The notes under the pieces: generated by a model
The model's input: the letters and a program-made list of their open reading frames with translations, nothing else
The model's database searches: none
Told to the model about the DNA's origin: nothing
Source of the DNA: Candidatus Saccharibacteria bacterium UBA6575
GTDB taxonomy: Bacteria; Patescibacteriota; Saccharimonadia; Saccharimonadales; Saccharimonadaceae
DNA length: 11,323 nt
Direction: 5' to 3'
Assembly (NCBI GenBank): GCA_002434005.1
Contig: DJJF01000026.1
Coordinates: forward strand, 9,455 to 20,777
Position numbers and translations under genes: made by a program
Shown here: piece by piece, positions 5,320 through 11,323 of the stretch
Layout of the letters: every line of letters begins with the position of its first letter
How positions within the stretch are numbered: the first letter of the stretch is position 1

Positions 5320-7877
5320 GAATCTTGAATAACCTGTAGCTCGTTTTGCAGACGCTCGATGAGCGACTTGGTTTCGTCGGCATCTTTGCGAGTCTCTTCG
5401 ACAAGCTCTGGGGGTGCTTTTAATACGTAGCGATCGTTTGATAGCCGTGCTGCTAGATTCTTAAGGCGCATTTTGGCTTCTGCGAGACGTACTTCGAGAT
5501 TCGACTGATGTTCGTACAGGGTCTCTTCGTCGATAACGAGCCAGGCTTCGCGACCAGAGTTTGCGAGCCGCAACCCCTGTGGCTGATCGGTCTGCTTAAC
5601 CGACGATAACCGGGAAAGTTTGCGGATAAGCTCGGCATTATCAGCCACTAAGCTGTCGCTGTGATAGGTGACGTCGTATTTTTTATTACCAGGTAATTCA
5701 GCGGTCACGAAGCGAATTTCGCTCACCAGCGACTGTATCCGCTCGAACTCTGCGGCAGAAATGTCGTTGTAGTCAATCGGTGTAGGCCATTCTGCGCTTA
5801 TAAGCATACTTCCCTTTTGATACCACGGCAGTGTTTGCCAGATTGTCTCTGTAACGAACGGTGCGAATGGATGCGCGAGCTTAAGGCTGAAATCTAGTGC
5901 CCATGCCAGCATGTCGTGATTGTCTTGAAGCTTGTTGGCCTCGATATACCAGTCGGCAAGACTGCTCCAGATCGTGTGGTACACAACTTCTGAAGCCTCG
6001 GCAAAGCGATAATCGGTAAGGAGCTGTTCGACTTGATCAGCGGCACTAGTAAGCTCACGCACGATCCAGTGATCGGCAAGCGATTCAGGTGCTGGTGGGC
6101 TGAATCGATAGTTATCCCCCAACTTATCCTCGATAAAGCGTGCAATGTTCCAAAGCTTATTACAGAAATTACGTCCGGCTACTACTTTGGTGGTGCTGAA
6201 TGCTTGGTCTTGCCCAGCCGAACGGGACGCAACGAGCCCAAGACGAAGTGCGTCGGAGCCATAGGCGCTTAACGTTTCGATCGGATTGATAACATTACCC
6301 TTAGATTTGCTCATTTTTTGACCGTGTTCATCGAGGACAAGACCGTGCAGGTAGACATCTTTAAACGGCACCTTACCGGTCACTTTTAGGCCAAGCATGA
6401 TCATGCGGGACACCCAAGGGTACAGAATGTCATGACCTGTTTCCATAACAGCATTCGGATAGAATCGGCTAAGATCGCCACCGTTCAAATAATCGGTTGT
6501 TATGAATGGCCATTGGCCGCTGGTAAACCACGTGTCGAATGTGTCCTCTTCTCTTCTGTATGTCTTGCCGTCGACCACTATATGTGGCTCATCGACGCGT
6601 TCATCGAAGATCCAGTCGCTCGGATCATTCTCATTTTGGAAGGCCGGAATTGGTATGCCCCACGGAATTTGACGAGATAGATTCCAGTCGCGGATATTTG
6701 TGAGGTAATTAATCAGTTGCTTGCCGCGGGCTTCAGGGACAAAGCGTATTTCGCCGGCTTCGATTACTCGGATCGCATCGGCCGCGAGCGACTCCATACG
6801 GACAAACCATTGATCTCTAATAAGTGGCTGGATGACGCTGCCGCACTTGTAGCAGTGCCCGACGGCGTGTTCGATATCTGAGTCGCCTCGAAGCAGTTCT
6901 GCGGCTTGTAGAGCCGCTAAAACGCGTTTACGGGCATCTTTGCTGGTAAGGCCTGCAAACTGCGACGGCACGTTGATCATAGTATCGTTAAAGTCGATGA
7001 CTTGAATTCGTTCAAGGTCGTGCCTATTCCCTACTTCGAAGTCATTTGGGTCGTGAGCTGGCGTGATTTTCACGGCACCAGTTCCAAAGGTGGGATCAAC
7101 GTATTCGTCTGCGATGACCGGGATTTCACGGTCTGTCAGAGGTAGCATTACTCGGGATCCGATCAGGTGCTTATAGCGCTCATCATCAGGGTGGACGGCG
7201 ACGGCGGTATCACCAAGCAGTGTCTCAGGGCGGGTGGTCGCCACGACGATCTCGGCAATCTTATCAAGCGTAGGGTATGCAATTTTATACAACTTCCCTT
7301 TTTCGTTTTTATGCTCAACCTCTATGTCGGCAAAACTTGTGTGGTGCACTGTACAGTAATTAACAATGCGCTCACCCCTATAAATGAGATCCTCGTCCCA
7401 TAGCTTTTTAAAGGTTTGGTACGCTGTGGTAATAACTTTTTCGTCTAGTGTGAAGACAAGATCATCCCAGCTTGCGCTAACGCCGAGGGCACGGAGCTGA
7501 AGTTCCATGTCTCCCCTCTTCTCATCTACGAAGTTCCATACTTGGCTGTATAGCTGTTCACGTGAAAAATCAAACCGACTCTTTTGAGTTTTAGTAAGTT
7601 CTTTTTCGTATACTACCCACGTTTCAAAACCGGCATGGTCGGCCCCGGGAATGTACGCCACATCCCTTCCCTTCATGCGATAAAACCGGATCAGAATATC
7701 CTCGAGGTCCGCCATAAGGGCATGACCGATATGAAGATTGCCGTTAGCGTTAGGCGGCGGCATGATGATCGCGTACGGCTCACCCTCTCCACTTGGCTTA
7801 AAAGCGCCGCTCGATTCCCATAGGGCGTAGATATTTGGCTCGTATGTACTTGGGTCGTATGTCTTAGGTAAATTCAT
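5316..7877 (-). CDS. valS: Valyl-tRNA synthetase
   Basis: ValS charges tRNA-Val with valine in the cytoplasm. Numbering from the ATG at 7877 (853 residues), the class I signature PPPNANGNLHIGHAL has HIGH at 49-52 and the second signature KMSKS is at 521-525. The editing (CP1) domain shows TTRPETLLGDTAVAVHPDD at 214-232 and FGTGAVKITPAHDPND. A HCYKCG knuckle follows, and the anticodon-binding domain ends in a charged coiled coil (roughly the last 70 residues), as is typical of bacterial ValS. The start is uncertain. An in-frame ATG at 7928 would add 17 residues containing FHVK twice, but those codons are the parS-like palindromes, while NLPKTYDPSTYEPNIYALWE is where the family's conserved part begins. 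Neither start has a good ribosome-binding site. Confidence 0.95.
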   Translation of the reverse strand: MNLPKTYDPSTYEPNIYALWESSGAFKPSGEGEPYAIIMPPPNANGNLHIGHALMADLEDILIRFYRMKGRDVAYIPGADHAGFETWVVYEKELTKTQKSRFDFSREQLYSQVWNFVDEKRGDMELQLRALGVSASWDDLVFTLDEKVITTAYQTFKKLWDEDLIYRGERIVNYCTVHHTSFADIEVEHKNEKGKLYKIAYPTLDKIAEIVVATTRPETLLGDTAVAVHPDDERYKHLIGSRVMLPLTDREIPVIADEYVDPTFGTGAVKITPAHDPNDFEVGNRHDLERIQVIDFNDTMINVPSQFAGLTSKDARKRVLAALQAAELLRGDSDIEHAVGHCYKCGSVIQPLIRDQWFVRMESLAADAIRVIEAGEIRFVPEARGKQLINYLTNIRDWNLSRQIPWGIPIPAFQNENDPSDWIFDERVDEPHIVVDGKTYRREEDTFDTWFTSGQWPFITTDYLNGGDLSRFYPNAVMETGHDILYPWVSRMIMLGLKVTGKVPFKDVYLHGLVLDEHGQKMSKSKGNVINPIETLSAYGSDALRLGLVASRSAGQDQAFSTTKVVAGRNFCNKLWNIARFIEDKLGDNYRFSPPAPESLADHWIVRELTSAADQVEQLLTDYRFAEASEVVYHTIWSSLADWYIEANKLQDNHDMLAWALDFSLKLAHPFAPFVTETIWQTLPWYQKGSMLISAEWPTPIDYNDISAAEFERIQSLVSEIRFVTAELPGNKKYDVTYHSDSLVADNAELIRKLSRLSSVKQTDQPQGLRLANSGREAWLVIDEETLYEHQSNLEVRLAEAKMRLKNLAARLSNDRYVLKAPPELVEETRKDADETKSLIERLQNELQVIQDS
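7554..7569. promoter_or_regulatory. Third, weaker parS-like palindrome inside valS
   Basis: The 10-base palindrome TTCACGTGAA (7557-7566) forms the core. The 16-base window matches TGTTTCACGTGAAACA at 12 positions, mismatching on the left arm and at one base on the right. It lies within valS, encoding parts of Ser-Arg-Glu, 328 bp from the middle site. It may be coincidental coding sequence, but its closeness to two better copies makes it worth listing. Confidence 0.4.
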
Positions 7878-7881
7878 AGTA

Positions 7882-7897
7882 GTTTTCACGTGAAAAG
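7882..7897. promoter_or_regulatory. parS-like palindrome, copy 2
   Basis: The perfect 14-base palindrome TTTTCACGTGAAAA (7883-7896) shares the TTTCACGTGAAA core with the copy at 7912-7927 and has an outer-arm difference from the parS consensus (12 of 16 matches). Its centre is exactly 30 bp from that of the other copy, about three helical turns, so both sites face the same side of the DNA. It lies just upstream of the preferred valS start. Confidence 0.55.
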
Positions 7898-7911
7898 TTA
7901 CAGCGATACGG

Positions 7912-7927
7912 TATTTCACGTGAAACA
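7912..7927. promoter_or_regulatory. parS: parS-like centromere site (ParB-binding), copy 1
   Basis: TATTTCACGTGAAACA matches the widely conserved chromosomal parS sequence TGTTTCACGTGAAACA at 15 of 16 positions; the only change is G to A at position 2. ParB (Spo0J) clamps load at such sites near the origin and spread to organise chromosome segregation. Match to parS is seen directly; ParB binding is inferred. No parA or parB gene is in the window. An alternative is an operator controlling valS. Confidence 0.7.
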
Positions 7928-7959
7928 TTCACATTCCCACCCCTGGCTTTTCTAGGTTA

Positions 7960-7968
7960 AGTATAGCA
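7960..7968 (-). promoter_or_regulatory. Extended -10 promoter of valS
   Basis: The minus strand reads TGCTATACT, an extended -10 element (TG, one base, then TATACT at 7965-7960). No good -35 is seen, which extended -10 promoters tolerate. The transcript would start near 7953 and run through both strong parS-like palindromes before the preferred valS start, so bound ParB could affect valS expression. Confidence 0.45.
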
Positions 7969-7977
7969 TAAGGGCGC

Positions 7978-7983
7978 TATAAT
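7978..7983 (+). promoter_or_regulatory. -10 box directly before the FemA/B-family gene
   Basis: A perfect TATAAT ends 7 bases before the ATG at 7991, with AGAGGCC between. The predicted transcript start falls on or next to the start codon, so the mRNA would be leaderless. The -35 region (near 7955-7960) is poor. The box is only 9 bases from the valS extended -10, so the two promoters are back to back. Confidence 0.6.
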
Positions 7984-7990
7984 AGAGGCC

Positions 7991-8950
7991 ATGACAAGCG
8001 TGCTGCAGTATACTAGTGAAACAGATTGGAATAAGCTCGTTACCGATTACGACGGGCATCCACTCCAGTTATGGGGGTGGGGAGAAGTGAAGGCGGCGCA
8101 CAACTGGAGTGTTGATCGAGTTCAGATAGGGAAGGGTGGAGCTCAACTATTGATTAAGAGGCTGCCCAAACCGTTTGGGCCATTGGTGTACATTGCGCGT
8201 GGGCCGTTTGGTGAATTACTAACCAATCAGGCCGATAGACAAGAGCTAATTCGGTACGTAAGACAAAAGTATAAGCCAACACTTATCAGCGTGGAGCCAG
8301 ACACTTTGGGTAAGCTGAGCTGGAAGGGATGGCGAAAATCACCGAACCACATTTTGATTGCGCGAACTGCCGTGCTCGACCTGACTCAGTCGGAGGACGA
8401 AATGCTGGCTCAAATGAGCAAAAAGACCAGGCAGTATATTCGAAAATCGGCAGGGGAGGGGACACGGGTAGCCCAGGCCAAGACCCTTAAAGACATAGAC
8501 GATTGTTTGGCAATCTATAAACAAACAGCCCAGCGGGCTGGGTTTGAACTCCATGGCGACGACTACTACTATGATATTTTTATGAAATTAAAATCAAATT
8601 CACCAGTGTTTATGGCTCGGCAGAACGGCAAAACAATAGCATTTTTGTGGCCAGTTGTCACAGATAGCATAGCCTTTGAGCTATACGGCGGTATGAATGA
8701 TGAAGGGCAGCGTTTACGGGCAAACTATCATCTGAAGTGGAGTGTTGTACGTGAGATGAAGCGTAGAGGGCTTAAAACGTACGATGTGAACGGTCTGCTT
8801 AACGACGGTGTATCGGCATTCAAAAAAGGATTTATTCCTGAAGAAACAATCCTGAGCGGTACGTATGATTTGCCACTATCTCCACTGTATTGGATATGGA
8901 GCATTGGACTGCCGACCGCTAAGAAAATCGCTCGTAAATTGGGGTCGTAA
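7991..8950 (+). CDS. FemA/FemB/FemX-family peptidoglycan aminoacyltransferase
   Basis: This 319-residue protein belongs to the FemABX family. These cytoplasmic enzymes use aminoacyl-tRNA to add the first or later amino acids of the peptidoglycan cross-bridge to lipid II or UDP-MurNAc-pentapeptide. Visible family features are LQLWGWGEVK near the N-terminus (26-33), the LPKPFGPLVYIARGP strand (58-72), MSKKTRQYIRKSAGEG at 142-157, and the second GNAT-like half ending YDVNGLL then FKKGF (277-281). Two GNAT-like domains in about 320 residues fit the family, and the long coiled-coil arm of staphylococcal FemA is absent. The added amino acid cannot be told. The murE-like gene 1.6 kb away supports a cell-wall role. 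A -10 box directly precedes the ATG and there is no ribosome-binding site. Confidence 0.9.
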   Translation: MTSVLQYTSETDWNKLVTDYDGHPLQLWGWGEVKAAHNWSVDRVQIGKGGAQLLIKRLPKPFGPLVYIARGPFGELLTNQADRQELIRYVRQKYKPTLISVEPDTLGKLSWKGWRKSPNHILIARTAVLDLTQSEDEMLAQMSKKTRQYIRKSAGEGTRVAQAKTLKDIDDCLAIYKQTAQRAGFELHGDDYYYDIFMKLKSNSPVFMARQNGKTIAFLWPVVTDSIAFELYGGMNDEGQRLRANYHLKWSVVREMKRRGLKTYDVNGLLNDGVSAFKKGFIPEETILSGTYDLPLSPLYWIWSIGLPTAKKIARKLGS

Positions 8951-8979
8951 TAGATGAGTAATTGCGTTAAGAAATGACA

Positions 8980-9007
8980 AAGCCCGGCAGTGTGTACTGC
9001 CGGGCTT
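8980..9007. terminator. Strong terminator between convergent genes
   Basis: AGCCCGGCAG (8981-8990) and CTGCCGGGCT (8997-9006) form a perfect 10-bp stem, 11 bp with the outer A-T, around a 6-base loop. Read on the minus strand the stem is followed by a T-rich stretch (TTTGTCATTTCTT), so it best serves the 117-residue gene ending at 9024. On the plus strand TTGTTGT follows, so it may also stop FemA/B transcription. Confidence 0.85.
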
Positions 9008-9023
9008 GTTGTCCGTTTGAAGA

Positions 9024-9377
9024 TCAGGAGAAGAACGCTCTGACGTCGAACTGCAGGTCCTCGCCCCTCCTGAATGGGTGGGAGCCATGGCGATAGATGG
9101 TGACATTGTGACACCCTTGACCGAGCTGGGTCATAAGTGTGGACACCGCCTTCTCGTGAACGATCAGGAAGATCTCATCTCCCAGCTCGAGGTCATCGCC
9201 AGCTTGATCGAGCACCCGAACGCCGACACTGCTGTCCAGGGTGGCGACGGTGCTCGGCTCTCTTGCGCCGGCGTCGTACTTCTGCTTGAGTGACGGCAAT
9301 GCAGTTTGAACGATCAGGGGTGCGATCTCGGCCGCGAGCGATTCGATCTCGCGCCTGGCTTGCTGGTGAGCTCCCAT
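9024..9377 (-). CDS. Hypothetical protein, 117 residues
   Basis: I do not recognise this protein. It starts with a predicted amphipathic helix (QQARREIESLAAEIAPLIV), then has an acidic middle with alternating hydrophobic residues (VGVRVLDQAGDDLELGDEIFLIV), and ends in FRRGEDLQFDVRAFFS. It has no membrane segment or signal peptide, so it is probably a soluble alpha/beta protein. The ATG at 9377 was chosen because AGAGGTGG (complement of 9383-9390) lies 5 bases upstream; a GTG at 9386 would fall inside that site. By hand count about three quarters of codons end in G or C, as in the SPFH-like gene and unlike the FemA/B gene. It follows tsaD on the same strand, 78 bases away, with its own promoter-like sequence and a strong terminator. 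Confidence 0.7.
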   Translation of the reverse strand: MGAHQQARREIESLAAEIAPLIVQTALPSLKQKYDAGAREPSTVATLDSSVGVRVLDQAGDDLELGDEIFLIVHEKAVSTLMTQLGQGCHNVTIYRHGSHPFRRGEDLQFDVRAFFS

Positions 9378-9416
9378 TGAAACCACCTCTTTCTTGTAAA
9401 GGACAACGTAGTGCTT

Positions 9417-9444
9417 ATTTTAGAACAAAGTGTTGTATGAGCAA
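9417..9444 (-). promoter_or_regulatory. Promoter of the 117-residue gene
   Basis: On the minus strand TTGCTC (9444-9439) and TAAAAT (9422-9417) lie 16 bases apart. The -10 matches the consensus at five of six positions and the -35 at four. The leader of about 35 bases ends in a Shine-Dalgarno site (AGAGGTGG). The -35 begins 12 bases after the tsaD stop, so this gene need not depend on tsaD transcription. Confidence 0.5.
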
Positions 9445-9455
9445 GCGTGAGCGCG

Positions 9456-10532
9456 TTACGCCCAAACTGTATCCGTCATCGAGATACTTGGAAATACTTT
9501 CGTGTCATCGACTGAGGTAGGTTGAACTGCCTGCGCACGGTAGTATCCGAGTGCAGCGATCATAGCGGCATTATCGGTGCAGAGAGACATCGGGGCATAC
9601 TCGATATCAATCGGTAAGCGCTCTGCCAGCTGACTGCGCAGTTCTTGATTAGCCGCTGCTCCACCAGCGATTACAACAGAGGCCGGATAAAATTCTTGAG
9701 TCGACTTGACCGTTGCGTCTACGAGCGTTTTTACAGCCACGTGTTGAAAGCTCGCGGCAAAGTCTGCCTGCTGAGCGTCGTTTAAACGCCCTGGAAGCTC
9801 GTGTGAGGGAAAAGTATGATCGACACCCACTTCGCGTTGAATGGCTCGTAGAACAGCTGTTTTAAGCCCAGAGAATGAAAAATCATAGGGACTTTTTAAT
9901 TTTGCCTTTGGAAACGCATACTTCTTCGGGTCACCCGTGAGAGCTGCCTGGGCGATCGCGGGACCACCGGGGTAGGGAAGCCCAAGCATACGGGCTACTT
10001 TGTCGAATGCTTCGCCAACGGCGTCATCCAGGGTTTCGCCGAGTAAGCGGTAGTTGCCATGGTCTTCAAACAACACAAGCTGCGAGTGGAGCCCACTGAC
10101 TGCTAAGGCCAGCATCGGAAAAGCGGGCTGCTTAGACGGTAAATCAAGATTTGGACTCTGCTGAACCGTGATGAAGTTGGCGTAGATGTGCCCTTCGACG
10201 TGATGAACAGGGTAGAGCGGTTTATCGTATAGCTCGGCCAATGTTTTAGCGGCAAGCGTCCCGACCAGTAGTGAGCCGACAAGTCCTGGGGCGTTCGCAA
10301 CGGCTATGGCGTCAATATCATCCCAAGTTACGTTGGCTTCACGCATGGCTTGCCGAATAACAGGATTAATTACTTCAATATGAGAACGTGCCGCCACCTC
10401 TGGTACAACACCGCCATATTCGGCGTGAATGTCAACCTGAGAGTTGACCACATTCGATAGCAGTTTCTTGCCATCCTCGACTACAGCGGCCGCTGTTTCG
10501 TCGCAGCTACTTTCGATTCCTAGAATAATCAT
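9456..10532 (-). CDS. tsaD: tRNA N6-adenosine threonylcarbamoyltransferase TsaD
   Basis: TsaD transfers the threonylcarbamoyl group to A37 of tRNAs reading ANN codons, working with TsaB and TsaE, which are not in the window. The 358-residue protein starts MIILGIESSCDET, the classical family N-terminus. It has GGVVPEVAARSH (40-51), the metal-binding pair His111 and His115 (HHVEGHIYAN), and LDDAVGEAFDKVARMLGLPYPGGP. SFSGLKTAV, GGAAANQELR and CTDNAAMIA with Asp320 complete the active site. The usual Ser-Gly-Gly-His-Thr-Gln reads Ser-Gly-Leu-His-Ser-Gln (146-151). The start at 10532 is fixed by the conserved N-terminus; longer readings would run into murE. A TATACT box lies 7 bases before the ATG, with no ribosome-binding site. 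Confidence 0.97.
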   Translation of the reverse strand: MIILGIESSCDETAAAVVEDGKKLLSNVVNSQVDIHAEYGGVVPEVAARSHIEVINPVIRQAMREANVTWDDIDAIAVANAPGLVGSLLVGTLAAKTLAELYDKPLYPVHHVEGHIYANFITVQQSPNLDLPSKQPAFPMLALAVSGLHSQLVLFEDHGNYRLLGETLDDAVGEAFDKVARMLGLPYPGGPAIAQAALTGDPKKYAFPKAKLKSPYDFSFSGLKTAVLRAIQREVGVDHTFPSHELPGRLNDAQQADFAASFQHVAVKTLVDATVKSTQEFYPASVVIAGGAAANQELRSQLAERLPIDIEYAPMSLCTDNAAMIAALGYYRAQAVQPTSVDDTKVFPSISMTDTVWA

Positions 10533-10539
10533 TGCTTCA

Positions 10540-10568
10540 AGTATAACGTTCTGATTACAAGTGGTAAA
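10540..10568 (-). promoter_or_regulatory. Promoter of tsaD
   Basis: On the minus strand TTTACC (10568-10563) and TATACT (10545-10540) are separated by exactly 17 bases. The -10 ends 7 bases before the tsaD ATG, so the transcript should begin at or next to the start codon. The -35 overlaps the -10 of the divergent murE-like gene, so the two promoters probably compete for polymerase. Confidence 0.6.
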
Positions 10569-10570
10569 AT
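10565..10570 (+). promoter_or_regulatory. -10 box directly before the murE-like gene
   Basis: TAAAAT ends 6 bases before the ATG at 10577, with AGGCCC between; the block resembles the TATAAT-AGAGGCC-ATG of the FemA/B gene. No clear -35 is seen. The predicted mRNA would be leaderless. Confidence 0.5.
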
Positions 10571-10576
10571 AGGCCC

Positions 10577-11323
10577 ATGAAACAAGCGCTTTCAAGGGTG
10601 GTGAGACAGTACGTTCCGCATGGCGGCGTGAGGGCGATAGAAGAAGCATATCGGATTGGCCGGGTACGTCTGATTAGTGCCTACTATGGTAATCCGGCAA
10701 GAGGTATGCGGGTTATCGGAGTAACTGGCACCAACGGCAAAACGACCACGGTCAATTACATTAACGAAATTCTAAAAGAAGCTGGTCTTAAAACGGCTAT
10801 GTTCTCGACTGCCACTATCGAAGTGGCGGGACAGGCGACACGAAACGAGCTGAATGCAACAGTTGCAAGTACTAGCGAGATGCAGCGCTTTTTCAAACGG
10901 GCAAAGCAAGAAAAAGTAGACTTTGCGGTATTAGAATTCCCGAGTCATGCGCTGCACCAACATAAACTCGACACGGTTCCGGTAGAAGTGGCAGTGATGA
11001 CTAACTTAACTCAAGATCACTTAGACTATCACGGCACGATGGAGAACTACGCTGCGACCAAAGCCAAGTTATTCGATCGGCTACCAAAGTTTATTGTGCT
11101 GAACCACGATGATGAATGGTTTGAGTATTTTGATCAGTTCCCAGCAGCGGCACAAAAGATCACGTACGGTAAACATGAAGCAGCCGATGCGCATATCGAC
11201 CGAGTGAAGCTATTCCGGAAAGGTACCGAAGCCGGATTGACGATTGATCACCAGACGAAGCTAGAGCTGGCGACCGCGCTACCCGGTGAATTTAATGCCT
11301 ACAACATGGTTGCTGCTGCGTCG
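10577..11323 (+). CDS. murE: MurE-like Mur ligase (UDP-MurNAc-tripeptide synthetase), cut by window edge
   Basis: Mur ligases add amino acids to the UDP-MurNAc stem peptide with ATP; MurE adds the third residue. The 249 codons present include the ATP loop GTNGKTT at 51-57, SHAL preceded by Glu-Phe-Pro (MurE usually has Val-Ser-Ser-His-Ala-Leu) and MTNLTQDHLDYHGTMENY, the MurE-type central motif, then KAKLF and the GEFNAYNMVAA segment. The N-terminal domain that binds UDP-MurNAc is much reduced: only 50 residues precede the ATP loop, against about 110 in E. coli MurE. The substrate-choosing third-residue motif is beyond the window. The ATG lies 44 bases from that of tsaD on the other strand. 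Some CPR genomes carry short second Mur ligases, so this may be a paralogue. Confidence 0.85.
   Translation, partial: MKQALSRVVRQYVPHGGVRAIEEAYRIGRVRLISAYYGNPARGMRVIGVTGTNGKTTTVNYINEILKEAGLKTAMFSTATIEVAGQATRNELNATVASTSEMQRFFKRAKQEKVDFAVLEFPSHALHQHKLDTVPVEVAVMTNLTQDHLDYHGTMENYAATKAKLFDRLPKFIVLNHDDEWFEYFDQFPAAAQKITYGKHEAADAHIDRVKLFRKGTEAGLTIDHQTKLELATALPGEFNAYNMVAAAS

Noticed and set aside
9456..10649. tsaD start at 10649
   Set aside because: The conserved TsaD N-terminus is MIILGIESS at 10532; the longer frame overlaps the divergent murE-like gene.
1..11323. CRISPR array, insertion sequence or rRNA gene
   Set aside because: No regularly spaced direct repeats, transposase motifs, terminal inverted repeats or rRNA cores were seen on either strand.

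Overview
The window looks like chromosome from a small-genome bacterium of the candidate phyla radiation (Patescibacteria), most likely a Saccharibacteria (TM7) relative. This is inferred from gene content and protein style: a bacterial ValS, TsaD, RlmH and HIT protein packed with a FemA/B-type peptidoglycan aminoacyltransferase and a MurE-like ligase with a very short N-terminal domain. Several genes appear to start directly behind a -10 box. TGA is used as a normal stop, so this is not one of the UGA-recoded CPR lineages. No 16S rRNA gene or other lineage marker is present.

Left part (1-3640). The window opens on the last 19 bases of a probable tRNA-Ser, followed by a terminator hairpin. 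Next comes a minus-strand replication-relaxation-type winged-helix protein (207-1079), a family usually linked to plasmids and integrative elements. A 367-base gene-free, partly purine-rich stretch follows. An endonuclease/exonuclease/phosphatase (EEP) family protein (1447-2325, plus) converges on a two-membrane-segment, SPFH/band-7-like protein (2387-3202, minus). A 107-residue unknown protein (3317-3640, minus) lies upstream of it.

Middle part (3641-5319). A divergent promoter region feeds a plus-strand cluster. It holds a 72-residue protein with a Pup-like acidic helix, then a HIT-family protein, then RlmH, the last two overlapping by ATGA. A palindromic terminator closes the cluster. A near-consensus promoter then drives a small protein with a hydrophobic N-terminus and no Shine-Dalgarno site; its end overlaps the end of valS.

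Right part (5316-11323). valS (minus) and a FemA/B-family gene (plus) diverge. Around the valS start are two palindromes with a CACGTG core, 30 bp apart. One matches the widely conserved chromosomal parS sequence at 15 of 16 positions, and a third, weaker copy lies inside valS. This is the most striking signal in the window and suggests a ParB-binding, origin-proximal locus. After a strong terminator come an unknown 117-residue protein and tsaD (both minus), then a divergent, truncated-by-window murE-like gene (plus).

The recognisable genes serve translation and tRNA/rRNA modification (valS, tsaD, rlmH, tRNA-Ser) and cell-wall building (FemA/B-like, MurE-like). Five starts (EEP, HIT, FemA/B, TsaD, MurE) sit only 6-8 bases behind a -10-like hexamer, which suggests leaderless mRNAs. 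The SPFH-like gene and the 117-residue gene instead have clear Shine-Dalgarno sites and more G/C at third codon positions.
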